The notes under the pieces are model-generated. The model was not told the origin of the DNA. It saw only the letters and a list, made by a program, of their open reading frames with translations, and searched no databases. The position numbers and the translations under genes were made by a program. DNA of 38,397 nt from Clostridiaceae bacterium (GTDB taxonomy: Bacteria; Bacillota; Clostridia; Oscillospirales; Acutalibacteraceae), in assembly GCA_016292455.1 (NCBI GenBank), contig JAEDIL010000005.1, forward strand, positions 1 to 38,397, read 5' to 3'. Of this stretch, positions 30,377 through 38,397 are shown piece by piece. Within the stretch, counting starts at the first letter, position 1; each line of letters begins with the position of its first letter.

Positions 30377-31300
30377 TCAAATATTCGTTTCATCAATGAT
30401 ATATACGGGTCTGTTTTTGACCTCGGTGTATATTCTCGCGATATACTCGCCGATGATACCGAGCGATACGAGAATAAGTCCGCCGAGAAGCAGGAGAACA
30501 GAAAGTACGAGATGAACAGAACTCATGCCGGCTGAAAGATTGCCGATGATGTATACCAGAAGATACACAAAGCCGACGGCGGAAAAAAGAACGCCTGACC
30601 AGAGCGGGAGTCTGAGCGGTGAGTTTGAAAAGCCGAGAATTCCGTCAAACGCATAGCGAAGAAGCTTGAAAAGGCTCCATTTTGTGTTGCCTGCCGCTCT
30701 TTCGCGGTTTTCGTGTGAAAACCATTTTGTCTTGAAGCCGACGAAACTGAAAATGCCTTTTGTAAAGCGGTTGTGTTCCGCCATGGAAAGAATTGAAAGC
30801 ACAACCTTGCGTTTCATTATTCTGAAATCCTGAGCGCCCGGGTCGATTTCAACCTCGGTAAGACGGTTTGCAACCTTATAGAACATATCAGAAAGAAAGC
30901 TTTTGAGCCCGTTTTCGCCCTTGCGGTCGCTTCGCTTTGCCGCGGCAACGTCAAAGCCTTCTTCTGTTACGGCTCTGAACATTTCGGGAATGAGCGCGGG
31001 GCTGTGTTGCAGGTCAGCGTCAAGGATGCCGACAAAGTCGGCAGTGCTGTTTTTAAGTCCGGCAAGCATTGCCGCTTCCTTTCCAAAATTGCGTGAAAAA
31101 GAGATGTATTTGACGCGGCTGTCCTTTTCGGCAAAGGATTTGAGAATTTTCAGCGTGTTGTCCGAGCTTCCGTCATTGACAAAAATGAAGGAATAATCAA
31201 CGTTCCCGAGAGATTGCATAACGGGAGTCACCTCGTTATAGAACATTTCAAGAACATCGCTTTCATTGAAGCAGGGAACAATCAGTTCAATCGTTTTCAT
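30377..31300 (-). CDS. GT2-family membrane glycosyltransferase (GtrB/DPM1-like)
   Basis: This 307-residue protein transfers a sugar from a nucleotide donor to a polyprenyl phosphate, by family analogy with GtrB, ArnC and DPM1. The N-terminal GT-A domain has ELIVPCFNESDVL, FVNDGSSDNTL, SFSRNFGKEAAMLAGL, the DADLQHSP metal-binding motif and QDFRIMKRKV. Two C-terminal membrane segments (about residues 235-257 and 265-287) end in IYTEVKNRPVY. I start at ATG 31300 because AAAGGCGG is 8 bases upstream and the predicted transcription start near 31364 lies downstream of the longer in-frame ATG 31369. Sugar and acceptor are unknown. Confidence 0.88.
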   Translation of the reverse strand: MKTIELIVPCFNESDVLEMFYNEVTPVMQSLGNVDYSFIFVNDGSSDNTLKILKSFAEKDSRVKYISFSRNFGKEAAMLAGLKNSTADFVGILDADLQHSPALIPEMFRAVTEEGFDVAAAKRSDRKGENGLKSFLSDMFYKVANRLTEVEIDPGAQDFRIMKRKVVLSILSMAEHNRFTKGIFSFVGFKTKWFSHENRERAAGNTKWSLFKLLRYAFDGILGFSNSPLRLPLWSGVLFSAVGFVYLLVYIIGNLSAGMSSVHLVLSVLLLLGGLILVSLGIIGEYIARIYTEVKNRPVYIIDETNI

Positions 31301-31370
31301 AGGTTTTGCCGCCTTTCGGGAACTGTGTGCAATTCGGGAATCCTTTGTTCCCGGACAATCATTTTTCATT

Positions 31371-31399
31371 ATGATACCACCGATTTAACTTTTTTTCAA
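31371..31399 (-). promoter_or_regulatory. Promoter of the GT2 gene
   Basis: On the minus strand TTGAAA (31394-31399) and TATCAT (31371-31376) are 17 bp apart. The 5' UTR has a small CGGGAA/TTCCCG hairpin. Confidence 0.55.
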
Positions 31400-31436
31400 C
31401 TTTTCATAAAAAAATACTGAACCGAAGAAAATTTTG

Positions 31437-31445
31437 TGGTATAAT
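31437..31445 (+). promoter_or_regulatory. Extended -10 promoter of the FHA-RodA-PBP operon
   Basis: TG-G-TATAAT at 31437-31445 is an extended -10 with a perfect hexamer; there is no good -35 box. The first start codon is 54 bp downstream. Confidence 0.55.
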
Positions 31446-31498
31446 CATTCGGTATATTGTTCTGCCGACGGACGGTAAAAATGATTACGGAGGTTTCC

Positions 31499-32566
31499 AT
31501 GGGAATAGTAATAGGCATTTCAAGGTATGTTCTGCCCTTGATAACACTTGTTATCCTTATAAAATGCATGCTTTCACTTCTTCTCGGTCACCCGAAAGAA
31601 AAAACATACGGCTATATTGTTGACACTCTTGACGGCGAGCGCTATGCGCTCAATATGTGGGAAACTTCAATAGGCCGCAGCAATTCCTGCGATATTGTTA
31701 TCGGTTATGACACTGTGTCGCGCTTTCAGGCAGTAATAAGCCGCAGAATTGACGGCTGGTATATTTATGACCTGCTTTCAAAGTCCGGAATATTCGTCAA
31801 CGGCGAAAAGATTGAAAAAAAAGCAACCATAAACGGCGGAGATATGCTCACTTTCGGCAATGCACGCTACCGCTTTGAAATTGCGGATGACCCCGTTCAG
31901 CTTGTCGGCAGAAAAAAACGCTTCAAAAAGAATTCCGACTCCGCGCCGGTTATTCCGTTGCGCAGGGAAGCGCCGCCTGTTCAGACTCCGCCCGCCGCTT
32001 CCCCGGTCATGTCGGCACCGCCGGTCTGCCGGAACACAACAGCTTCCGCGCCGGAAGGCTCTCCCGGCTATTATGATGAGGATAACCGACCGGCTCTCCA
32101 CTTTGAAAAAACCGCTTCGTCTGCCTATAACGCTTCGTCCTACGGCACTGAGCAAGGCGGAAGCAACGACGTTTATTCCGGCTCAGTTACCCCTGAAACA
32201 GAGGGCGAACAGAGCGTTGTTACCCCCGCTCAGAAGGGCAGCAGCTTTTCCGTTCAGAGTCCGACTGTTTTCAACCTTTCAACCGGAGATGCATATGTTC
32301 TTTCCGGAAACGAGGTTTCAATCGGGCGAGGCTCCGGCTGCGACATCCGCCTTTCCTCTCCGGCTGTTTCAAGGAAGCATGCGCTGCTTGTGCTTTATGA
32401 GGACGGCTGGGCAATTGAAGACTGCGGTTCGGCTTCCGGAACGTTCCTTGCCGGCAACCGCGTAACTTCACCGCAGCTGCTTTTCAACGGTGACATCATC
32501 ACAATCGGCGACGAACGGCTCTGCTTTTCGCTGAAAGTGAAAATCAATCAGGGGAGGGCAGAATGA
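31499..32566 (+). CDS. Membrane-anchored tandem FHA-domain protein
   Basis: This 355-residue protein has an N-terminal membrane segment (about 8-29), a first FHA domain (about 48-125, SIGRSNSCDIVI at 57-68), a proline/alanine/serine-rich linker of about 120 residues, and a second FHA domain (about 260-350, SIGRGSGCDIRL from S274, then SRKHALL). FHA domains bind phosphothreonine. The second keeps the SRxH pocket motif; the first reads SRFQ, so its binding may be weakened. ATG 31499 has CGGAGG upstream. It overlaps the rodA-like gene by 4 bp, suggesting it regulates this wall-synthesis pair in response to a Ser/Thr kinase. No kinase gene is in the window. Confidence 0.88.
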   Translation: MGIVIGISRYVLPLITLVILIKCMLSLLLGHPKEKTYGYIVDTLDGERYALNMWETSIGRSNSCDIVIGYDTVSRFQAVISRRIDGWYIYDLLSKSGIFVNGEKIEKKATINGGDMLTFGNARYRFEIADDPVQLVGRKKRFKKNSDSAPVIPLRREAPPVQTPPAASPVMSAPPVCRNTTASAPEGSPGYYDEDNRPALHFEKTASSAYNASSYGTEQGGSNDVYSGSVTPETEGEQSVVTPAQKGSSFSVQSPTVFNLSTGDAYVLSGNEVSIGRGSGCDIRLSSPAVSRKHALLVLYEDGWAIEDCGSASGTFLAGNRVTSPQLLFNGDIITIGDERLCFSLKVKINQGRAE

Positions 32567-33855
32567 TGAAGAACAAAGCGAAAACCCTTTCGCGTGAGGA
32601 TAAGATGAGAAGAAAATACCGCTACGTTGACCGCGGTTTTATCCTCCTTATGCTGACAATCTTTCAGTTTCTCTGTTCCTTGCCCGTAGTTTTTGAAAAC
32701 TCAAAGTTTTATCCTATCAACGCGCTGTGTTTCTTCGGTTTTACCGCTTTTGAATGGATATATGTTGCCGTAATGCACCTTGTTTTCAAAAAAGTCAATT
32801 TTGAGCTTGAATTTATTGCATTCTTCCTTTCCGGAATCGGAATGACGCTCACCGCGAGCGTTTCAAAATCGGGACACATCAAGCAGCTTGCCGCCGTAAT
32901 AATCGGAATAGTTGTCTATGACATTCTTCTCTGGTTTTTGCAGGACGTGAAAAGGGTCATGGCGGTCAGACTTCCGCTTGCGGTGTTTGCGTTGTGCTTT
33001 CTTGCCGGTTCGTTCCTTTTCATCCGCTTCGCCGGCAGTGCTATCAACGGTGCATACAACTGGCTCATTCTCGGCGGCGGAAAGCTTTCCGTTCAGCCCT
33101 CGGAGTTTGTGAAAATTGCTTTCATTTTTGTTGGTGCGGCGTCGCTTGACAAGCTTCTGACAGCTAAGAACATTTATCTTTACATAGGCTTTGCAATAGG
33201 CTGCATCGGCGTTCTGTTTCTTATGCGCGACTTTGGAACGGCGCTCATCTTTTTTGCAACGTTTCTTGTCATTGCATTCATGCGCTCGGGCGACATCCGC
33301 TCACTTGCTTTCATCTGTGCCGGCGCACTTCTCGGAGCGGTGCTGATTATTTACTTCAAGCCTTATGTTGCAGCCCGTTTTGCTGCATACAGGCACGTCT
33401 GGGAAAACTATGACACCACCGGGTACCAGCAGGTCAGAACACTGATATATTCCGTCAGCGGCGGACTCAAAGGACTCGGAATCAACAACGGCAGACTGCG
33501 CTACATTGCCGCCGCTTCAACTGACCTTGTTTTCGGAATGGTCTGCGAGGAGCTTGGACTGATTGTTGCTTTTGCAATTGTCATCTCCTTTGCAATAATT
33601 GCCGTTTATGCAATCCGTACCTCGCGCAGCGCACCCTCAACGTTTTATTCAATTGCGGCGTGCTCGGCGGCAACGATGTTGCTTTTTCAGACCTGCTTAA
33701 ACATTTTCGGAATTACCGATATTCTGCCGCTTACGGGTGTTACGCTTCCGTTTGTCAGTCAGGGCGGTTCAAGTATGATCTGCTCGTGGGCTTTGTTCGC
33801 CTTCATCAAGGCGGCAGATGTCAGAACATATCCCAAGGTTTTCAAATCGGCATAA
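32563..33855 (+). CDS. FtsW/RodA/SpoVE-family peptidoglycan polymerase
   Basis: This 430-residue polytopic SEDS-family glycosyltransferase polymerises lipid II together with a class B PBP. Evidence includes about ten membrane segments, the WLILGGGKLSVQPSEFVKIA block (the GxxxxQPSE motif), LMRDFGTALIFFATFL with the conserved aspartate, the GYQQVRTLIYSVSGGLKGLGI loop, and the C-terminal LPLTGVTLPFVSQGGSS. Its partner is the adjacent PBP. Without genome comparison I do not choose between RodA, FtsW and SpoVE; the operon with FHA and PbpA resembles actinobacterial RodA. It overlaps the FHA gene (ATGA). Confidence 0.9.
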   Translation: MMKNKAKTLSREDKMRRKYRYVDRGFILLMLTIFQFLCSLPVVFENSKFYPINALCFFGFTAFEWIYVAVMHLVFKKVNFELEFIAFFLSGIGMTLTASVSKSGHIKQLAAVIIGIVVYDILLWFLQDVKRVMAVRLPLAVFALCFLAGSFLFIRFAGSAINGAYNWLILGGGKLSVQPSEFVKIAFIFVGAASLDKLLTAKNIYLYIGFAIGCIGVLFLMRDFGTALIFFATFLVIAFMRSGDIRSLAFICAGALLGAVLIIYFKPYVAARFAAYRHVWENYDTTGYQQVRTLIYSVSGGLKGLGINNGRLRYIAAASTDLVFGMVCEELGLIVAFAIVISFAIIAVYAIRTSRSAPSTFYSIAACSAATMLLFQTCLNIFGITDILPLTGVTLPFVSQGGSSMICSWALFAFIKAADVRTYPKVFKSA

Positions 33856-33870
33856 AGGAGGTCACGGAAA

Positions 33871-35238
33871 ATGAGGAACACAACGCGGCGCGCCTATGCA
33901 ATTTTTGCCCTGGTTGCCGTTTTTTTCGGCGGACTGATTTTCATGGCGTATTCCTTTGTCACCAATGCCGACGAGTGGGCGTCAAGCAGACTCAATGAGC
34001 ACATCTATAAATACCGCCAGCTTTCAACGGCAGGCGCAATCTATGACCGGGACGGCGAAACTCTTGTTGCAAGCCGTGACGGAGAGCGGATATATAACGA
34101 AAGCAGTGCCGTCCGCCTTTCAACGCTTCACCTTGTCGGTGATTCTCAGGGCTATATTTCAACCGGACTTCAAACGGTTTACCGTCCGTATCTCATAGGC
34201 TATAATTTTATTGACGGAGTATACAAGACCGTCAAGGACAAAAAGGGGAACGACCTGAAGCTTACGATTGATGCAGACGTTTCTGCCGCCGCATACGATG
34301 CGCTTGCCGGCAACAAGGGCACAATCTGCGCTTATAATTACAAAACCGGCGACGTTATCTGCATGGTCAGCGCGCCTACATTTGATCCGCTTTATAAGCC
34401 GACGGATATTGATTCGGACACTAGCGGAAAATATGACGGAGTGTATCTTAACCGCTTTATTTCGGGTGTTTTCACTCCGGGTTCAACCTTTAAGGTTGTG
34501 ACAACAATCTGCGCCTTGCAGAATATTTCCGGCGTTTCAAAGCGCACATTTAACTGTACCGGTAAATATGTAATCGGAAAGCAGGCTGTTATCTGTAACA
34601 GCGTCCACGGAAAAGTCAGTTTTGAAAGGGCGCTGAATGTTTCCTGCAACTGTGCGTTTGCCGAGCTTGCAGTTGAGCTGGGGAACGAAAAAATGATGAA
34701 AACCGTTTCTGAGCTCGGGTTCAACAAAACTGTTGACGTGAACGGAATGCAGACTTCAAAAAGCTATTTTGACCTTTCAAAGTCAACGAAGCTTGACCGC
34801 GGCTGGGCAGGAATCGGTCAGTACACAACGCTCGTCAACCCTTGTCGCATGCTGATGCTCATGGGTGCAATTGCCAACGGCGGAGAGGCGGTTATTCCTG
34901 ATACCGTTTCCACACATACGCTTCCGTTCGGAAAAAAGGCAGAGACTGACAAAAACATGAAGTTAGATTCTAAAACAGCCGGAACGGTTAAAAAAATGCT
35001 GCGCTCCAACGTTGAAAACTATTACGGCGACTGGAAGTTCCCCGGAATGAAGATGTGCGGAAAAACAGGTTCTGCCGAGGTTGAGGGAAAAAAGAGTCAC
35101 GCATGGTTTGTCGGCTTTTCTGCCGATTCAGGGTTTCCTTATGCAATAGTTGTCTGTCTTGAAAACGGCGGAATCGGATTCAACGATGCAATTCCGGCGG
35201 CAAGCAAGGTTTTGCAGTCGATTAAAAACAACCGATAA
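33871..35238 (+). CDS. Class B penicillin-binding protein (PbpA-like transpeptidase)
   Basis: This 455-residue class B PBP has one N-terminal membrane segment (about 9-29), a short dimerisation region with AGAIYDRDGETLV, and a transpeptidase domain with STFK (S205 nucleophile, K208), SCN (S258) and KTGS (K398). Its small pedestal region and partnership with a SEDS protein resemble actinobacterial PbpA or Firmicute SpoVD/FtsI relatives; there is no PASTA domain. It starts 15 bp after the SEDS gene behind AAAGGAGG. It is the cognate transpeptidase of that polymerase by position, and may act in elongation, division or sporulation. Confidence 0.9.
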   Translation: MRNTTRRAYAIFALVAVFFGGLIFMAYSFVTNADEWASSRLNEHIYKYRQLSTAGAIYDRDGETLVASRDGERIYNESSAVRLSTLHLVGDSQGYISTGLQTVYRPYLIGYNFIDGVYKTVKDKKGNDLKLTIDADVSAAAYDALAGNKGTICAYNYKTGDVICMVSAPTFDPLYKPTDIDSDTSGKYDGVYLNRFISGVFTPGSTFKVVTTICALQNISGVSKRTFNCTGKYVIGKQAVICNSVHGKVSFERALNVSCNCAFAELAVELGNEKMMKTVSELGFNKTVDVNGMQTSKSYFDLSKSTKLDRGWAGIGQYTTLVNPCRMLMLMGAIANGGEAVIPDTVSTHTLPFGKKAETDKNMKLDSKTAGTVKKMLRSNVENYYGDWKFPGMKMCGKTGSAEVEGKKSHAWFVGFSADSGFPYAIVVCLENGGIGFNDAIPAASKVLQSIKNNR

Positions 35239-35268
35239 TTATGTAATATCAATGAAAGGATGATAAAT

Positions 35269-36120
35269 ATGTTCGTTCATGAAAATCTCAAAAACAGAGT
35301 TGCTGTTGTCACAGGCGGCGGCGGAGTTCTCTGCTCTGATTTTGCAAAAGCGCTTGCAAGGCAGGGAGCAAGGGTTGCCGTTCTTGACATCAATGCACAA
35401 GCCGCCCAAAAGGTTGCCGACGAAATAGCCGCAGAGGGCGGCGAAGCGTTTGCGTATTCCTGCAACGTTCTTCAAAAGGAGAGTATGCAGAAAGCCCGTG
35501 ATGCAGTGCTTGAACGCTTCGGAACGTGTGATATTCTCCTCAACGGCGCCGGAGGAAACAACCCCAAGGGAACAACAACCAAGGAAACGCTTGAAAAAAT
35601 TGACCTTGAAGAAAAAGCTCCTGAAATCAAAACCTTTTTTGACCTTGACCCGGAGGGAATCTCTTTTGTTTTCAATCTCAATTTTCTCGGAACGCTCATT
35701 CCGACGCAGGTCTTTGCGCCGGACATGGCAAAGAAAGAGAATACCTGCATTGTTATGATTTCTTCAATGAATGCCTATCGTCCCCTGACAAAAATTCCGG
35801 CTTATTCTGCGGCAAAGGCGGCTGTTCAGAACTTCACTCAGTTTATGGCCGTTCATTTTGCCGATGTCGGAATCCGGGTTAACGCAATTGCTCCGGGCTT
35901 CTTCTCAACCAATCAGAACAAGACTCTTCTCTGGAACGAGGACGGCACACCTACTGCAAGAACAGGAAAAATTCTTGCCGCAACCCCTATGAAGCGGCTC
36001 GGAAATCCCGAAGAGCTTGAAGGCGCGCTGCTTTTCCTTTGCGATGAAAAGTATTCCGGTTTTATCACCGGAACAACCATTGCCGTTGACGGCGGTTTCA
36101 GCGCGTATTCCGGAGTCTGA
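35269..36120 (+). CDS. SDR-family mannonate/fructuronate oxidoreductase-like
   Basis: This 283-residue classical short-chain dehydrogenase has the NAD(P) loop TGGGGVLCSDFAKALA, the DILLNGAGG block, catalytic Ser in MISSMNAY and YSAAKAAV (Tyr-x-x-x-Lys), and the C-terminal GTTIAVDGGFSAYSGV. The long insertion (NPKGTTTKETLEKI..FFDLDPEG) and FFSTNQNKTLL segments match the SDR type of D-mannonate oxidoreductase (Bacillus UxuB), which reduces fructuronate in hexuronate breakdown. Other uxu genes are absent, so the substrate is uncertain. ATG 35269 has AAAGGA at good spacing; ATG 35260 is too close. It is 30 bp after the PBP and may be co-transcribed. Confidence 0.82.
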   Translation: MFVHENLKNRVAVVTGGGGVLCSDFAKALARQGARVAVLDINAQAAQKVADEIAAEGGEAFAYSCNVLQKESMQKARDAVLERFGTCDILLNGAGGNNPKGTTTKETLEKIDLEEKAPEIKTFFDLDPEGISFVFNLNFLGTLIPTQVFAPDMAKKENTCIVMISSMNAYRPLTKIPAYSAAKAAVQNFTQFMAVHFADVGIRVNAIAPGFFSTNQNKTLLWNEDGTPTARTGKILAATPMKRLGNPEELEGALLFLCDEKYSGFITGTTIAVDGGFSAYSGV

Positions 36121-36142
36121 GCCTGACGGATAATACAACAAA

Positions 36143-36180
36143 GCAGCTGCAAGGCGCGATGACCTTGCAGCTGCTTTTTT
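36143..36180. terminator. Strong terminator between the SDR and acyl-CoA synthetase genes
   Basis: A perfect 12-base-pair stem GCAGCTGCAAGG/CCTTGCAGCTGC with an eight-base loop is followed by TTTTTT. It lies between convergent genes, and probably serves mainly the SDR gene. Confidence 0.9.
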
Positions 36181-36204
36181 ATGTTTTTATGTATGTGTGT
36201 GGAT

Positions 36205-37905
36205 TTACTGAGGAACCTTGTCGCAAAGCTTGAGGAAGTCAATTTTTTCCATCTTTGTGCGGGGAAGAAGGTCAAGAATTTCAAACTTGCGCGGGCAGGC
36301 ATAGCCCTCAATTTTGGCTTTGCAGAACTCTTTGAGGTCTGCAATAACCTTTTCCTTGTCTGCATTCGGATCAGTGAGAGAAACACAAAGCTTGACAAGC
36401 GGCTTGCCGGTCTCGTCGTCATAGCCCTGAACGGCGCAGACTTCTCTGATGTAGTCAAGGCGCGAAATCATTTCTTCAATTGTTGCGGGATAAATGTTGT
36501 AGCCGGCAATGATGATGATTCTTTTCTTTCTTCCGGAGAAGATCATGTGTCCGTCTTCGTCAAGGTAACCCATGTCGCCGGTACGGATCCAGTTCTTGCC
36601 GTTTGCGTCGGTATAAATTCCGGTTTCGGTAATGTCCTCATCGGGGAGATAGCGGTTCATCATGGTACTGCCCGAAACAACGATTTCACCAACTGTGCCC
36701 TGCGGGAGCTTGTTGCAGTCATCGTCCCAGATTTCAAGGTCAATTCCGGCGAGCGGGTAGCCGCAGGTGCTTTCTTTGTAGTAGGGATCGGAATTTGAGG
36801 TGCAGGCCGCACACATTTCGGTCAGACCGTAGCCTCTGCCAAGGCGTGCAACAGAACCGTGCCTTTTGAGGGTTTCGTTGAATCTTTCAACGAATTCAAG
36901 GCTGACAAGATCGCCTCCGGCAAAGGTGAAGACAAGGTTTTTGAGTCCTTCGTTTTCAAAGTTCGGCTGAGCTTCAAGGTTCTGATACATCTTGGGAACG
37001 CCGAGAATTTCGGTAACCTTGATTTTTCTGATGATTTCGTTGACCTGAACGGGATCAAACTTTGTGATGAGAACGGGTCTGTATGCGTTGCAGAGAGTGT
37101 AGATCATTGCGCCGCCGAGACCGTAGGCGTGGAAGCACGGAAGAGTGCAGATTGCATAGTCCTCTTCATAATTGTGAATCTGGTCGATGAGATAATATTT
37201 GTAAGAAACATTATTGAAAGCAAAGGAGGAGAGAATGATAGTCTTGCTCTTTCCGGTTGTTCCGCCGCCGTGCATATATACGGCGTCATCCTTGCCGGGG
37301 TTGCTGTCGGTTGCAGGAATGGGATAATCGTTGTTGAGTGCATCTTTGAAGCGGATAACCGTCGGAAGCTCGGGGACGTGAGCGTTCTGTTTTTCGTTGT
37401 AGAGTGCATACTGAAGGGCAGTGCCGCTGCAATAATCGGAAAGCGAGCAAACTATTGTCGGATATTTTTCCATAACCGAGGCAAACGGAGCGCACATTAC
37501 GTCAAGAACAACGAGCATTTTTGACTTTGTATGCTCCATAATTCCAAGCAGTGCATCGGGCGGAAGAAGGGGATGGACGAAGTTTGCAATTACGCCAAGC
37601 TTGTTGAGAGCATAAAAAACGGTCAGCGCGTGGCCGCAGGTGGGTATAAAAATTGCAACAACGTCACCTTTTTTAAGTCCCTTGTGCGCAAAATACGCCG
37701 CAAGCTTTTCAATGTCGCCGAGAAGCGTTTTCATTGAAGTTTCGGCAAGCTGGTCTGCAATCGGAGTAACAAAGGCGGTGTAATCGTCACCGATGTCCTT
37801 TGAAATCCTTTCGTAGCACATGTGAAGATATTCGTAACAGGATTCATCTCCCGGCATATGGAGATAGTGCTTTTCCGGTACTTTGTACTCACTGTAACTT
37901 GACAT
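36205..37905 (-). CDS. AMP-forming acyl-CoA synthetase-like enzyme
   Basis: This 566-residue adenylate-forming enzyme activates a carboxylic acid with ATP, usually to form an acyl-CoA. Core motifs are the P-loop-like HGGGTTGKSKTI (A3, with Ser where Pro is usual), GYGLTEMCAAC (A5), NWIRTGDMGYLDEDG (A7), SGRKKRIIIIAGYNIYPATIE (hinge, A8) and a C-terminal TKMEKIDF with the catalytic lysine. I start at ATG 37905, behind GGAGAACTGAA. The acid, perhaps an aliphatic or aromatic one, is unknown. The divergent TetR gene with palindromes downstream of this gene's promoter suggests it is repressed until a ligand, such as an acyl-CoA, is present. Confidence 0.88.
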   Translation of the reverse strand: MSSYSEYKVPEKHYLHMPGDESCYEYLHMCYERISKDIGDDYTAFVTPIADQLAETSMKTLLGDIEKLAAYFAHKGLKKGDVVAIFIPTCGHALTVFYALNKLGVIANFVHPLLPPDALLGIMEHTKSKMLVVLDVMCAPFASVMEKYPTIVCSLSDYCSGTALQYALYNEKQNAHVPELPTVIRFKDALNNDYPIPATDSNPGKDDAVYMHGGGTTGKSKTIILSSFAFNNVSYKYYLIDQIHNYEEDYAICTLPCFHAYGLGGAMIYTLCNAYRPVLITKFDPVQVNEIIRKIKVTEILGVPKMYQNLEAQPNFENEGLKNLVFTFAGGDLVSLEFVERFNETLKRHGSVARLGRGYGLTEMCAACTSNSDPYYKESTCGYPLAGIDLEIWDDDCNKLPQGTVGEIVVSGSTMMNRYLPDEDITETGIYTDANGKNWIRTGDMGYLDEDGHMIFSGRKKRIIIIAGYNIYPATIEEMISRLDYIREVCAVQGYDDETGKPLVKLCVSLTDPNADKEKVIADLKEFCKAKIEGYACPRKFEILDLLPRTKMEKIDFLKLCDKVPQ

Positions 37906-37939
37906 TTCAGTTCTCCTTTGATTGTTAAATTTAGTTTGA

Positions 37940-37979
37940 CACATTGTAACAAATGTGATAGAGTGTAACTACGCTCTAT
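37940..37979. promoter_or_regulatory. Two abutting palindromes, candidate TetR operators
   Basis: An 18-bp palindrome (37940-37957, arms CACATT/AATGTG) directly abuts a 22-bp palindrome (37958-37979, arms ATAGAGTGTA/TACGCTCTAT, nine of ten positions paired). Both contain TGTAAC. They lie just downstream of the promoter of the acyl-CoA synthetase-like gene and upstream of its start codon. Another palindrome AACAATTGTT lies near 38041-38050. Confidence 0.6.
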
Positions 37980-37991
37980 GTTTCGGTGTTG

Positions 37992-38019
37992 ATTATAACA
38001 CACATAGAAAAGTTGTCAA
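37992..38019 (-). promoter_or_regulatory. Promoter of the acyl-CoA synthetase-like gene
   Basis: On the minus strand TTGACA (38014-38019) and TATAAT (37992-37997) match consensus, with a 16-bp spacer. Confidence 0.75.
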
Positions 38020-38113
38020 TTTACATTTTAAAACGCGTTGGAACAATTGTTACATATTGTTTTAATTTGTGTATATTTTTCCCGTTTTTAACAAATTTTA
38101 ATGAGGTGGAGAA

Positions 38114-38397
38114 ATGGACGAAACAAAACGGTACAGCTGTGTAAAGAAAACCAAAAAAGCCTTTGAGGACGCGCTCGCTGTTCTTGCAAGGGAAAAGCCG
38201 CTCAACAAAATCACCGTCAAGGAAATCTGCACTCAGGCTCAGCTCAGCCGCAATGCATTTTATTTTCACTATAAGGATATTTTTGACCTTGTTGAAGAAA
38301 TTGAAAACCGAATGTTCAAAGAGGTTGAAGGCTATCTCGACGAATTCAAAAAAATGGGCTTTCCTGATAATATCTCTGCAACAATCAAAAAAATGGT
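38114..38397 (+). CDS. TetR-family transcriptional regulator (cut by window edge)
   Basis: The first 94 codons are visible and the gene runs off the window. The N-terminal helix-turn-helix of TetR regulators is clear: KKAFEDALAVLAREKPLNKI, then TVKEICTQAQLSRNAFYFHY, with the recognition helix LSRNAFYFHYKD near residues 45-56. The ligand-binding domain starts after that and is mostly missing. GAGGTGGAGAA precedes the ATG. It is divergent from the acyl-CoA synthetase-like gene with palindromic sites between, the usual arrangement of a TetR repressor controlling its neighbour and itself. Confidence 0.85.
   Translation, partial: MDETKRYSCVKKTKKAFEDALAVLAREKPLNKITVKEICTQAQLSRNAFYFHYKDIFDLVEEIENRMFKEVEGYLDEFKKMGFPDNISATIKKM

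Noticed and set aside
31301..31369. Longer N terminus of the GT2 glycosyltransferase from ATG 31369
   Set aside because: That codon lies upstream of the predicted transcription start, and the ATG at 31300 has the ribosome binding site and begins the conserved domain.

Overview
The window looks like chromosomal DNA of an anaerobic, low-to-mid GC Firmicute of class Clostridia, most likely a gut Oscillospirales/Ruminococcaceae-type bacterium. The evidence is a SCIFF peptide with its radical-SAM maturase, an L27 with a Prp-cleavable N-terminal extension beside prp, T-box and PyrR attenuators, an efp/CD1247-type gene pair, GPH and NCS2 transporters, and sigma-A-like promoters with AGGAGG-type ribosome binding sites. 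No rRNA, tRNA, CRISPR array, phage gene or transposase gene was found. The assignment below class level is inference.

Left third (1-14.6 kb). tarI-tarJ (CDP-ribitol supply) run leftward and are divergent from a cell-shape operon mreB-mreC-mreD-PBP2-minD-like, followed by mgsA. A T-box leader with an Asp (GAC) specifier then controls hisS-aspS. Next are a secreted calcineurin-like phosphoesterase, a small zinc-ribbon membrane protein and an rmlB-type dehydratase.

Middle (14.6-26.4 kb). A membrane-embedded M28-type peptidase and mltG are on the minus strand. Rightward genes are efp, an Asp/Cys-rich CD1247-type protein, a cysteine-peptidase-like protein coupled to a GPH transporter, and a diacylglycerol-kinase-like lipid kinase. 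They are followed by a 35-residue peptide gene with its own consensus promoter and terminator. Then come pyrR-uraA under a PyrR attenuator, a leftward CofE-like gene, and rplU-prp-rpmA behind a structured leader.

Right third (26.4-38.4 kb). A small secreted protein gene is followed by the leftward SCIFF cassette: precursor peptide, maturase and an Orn/Lys/Arg-decarboxylase-like PLP enzyme. A GT2 glycosyltransferase is divergent from an FHA-RodA-class B PBP operon. An SDR (mannonate/fructuronate reductase-like), an acyl-CoA synthetase-like enzyme and a divergent TetR regulator cut by the window edge complete the region.

The most unusual structure is a roughly 160-bp repeat with 19-bp terminal inverted repeats and two internal hairpins (three complete copies, one cut by the window edge). 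Each complete copy lies 8-20 bp behind a stop codon, in the same orientation relative to that gene, and usually ends in a T-rich tract, so it may act as a mobile or cassette-like terminator. One copy sits between the SCIFF peptide gene and its maturase gene. Much of the window concerns the cell envelope: two separate elongation/transpeptidase modules (MreBCD-PBP2 and FHA-RodA-PBP), MltG, TarIJ, RmlB and GT2.
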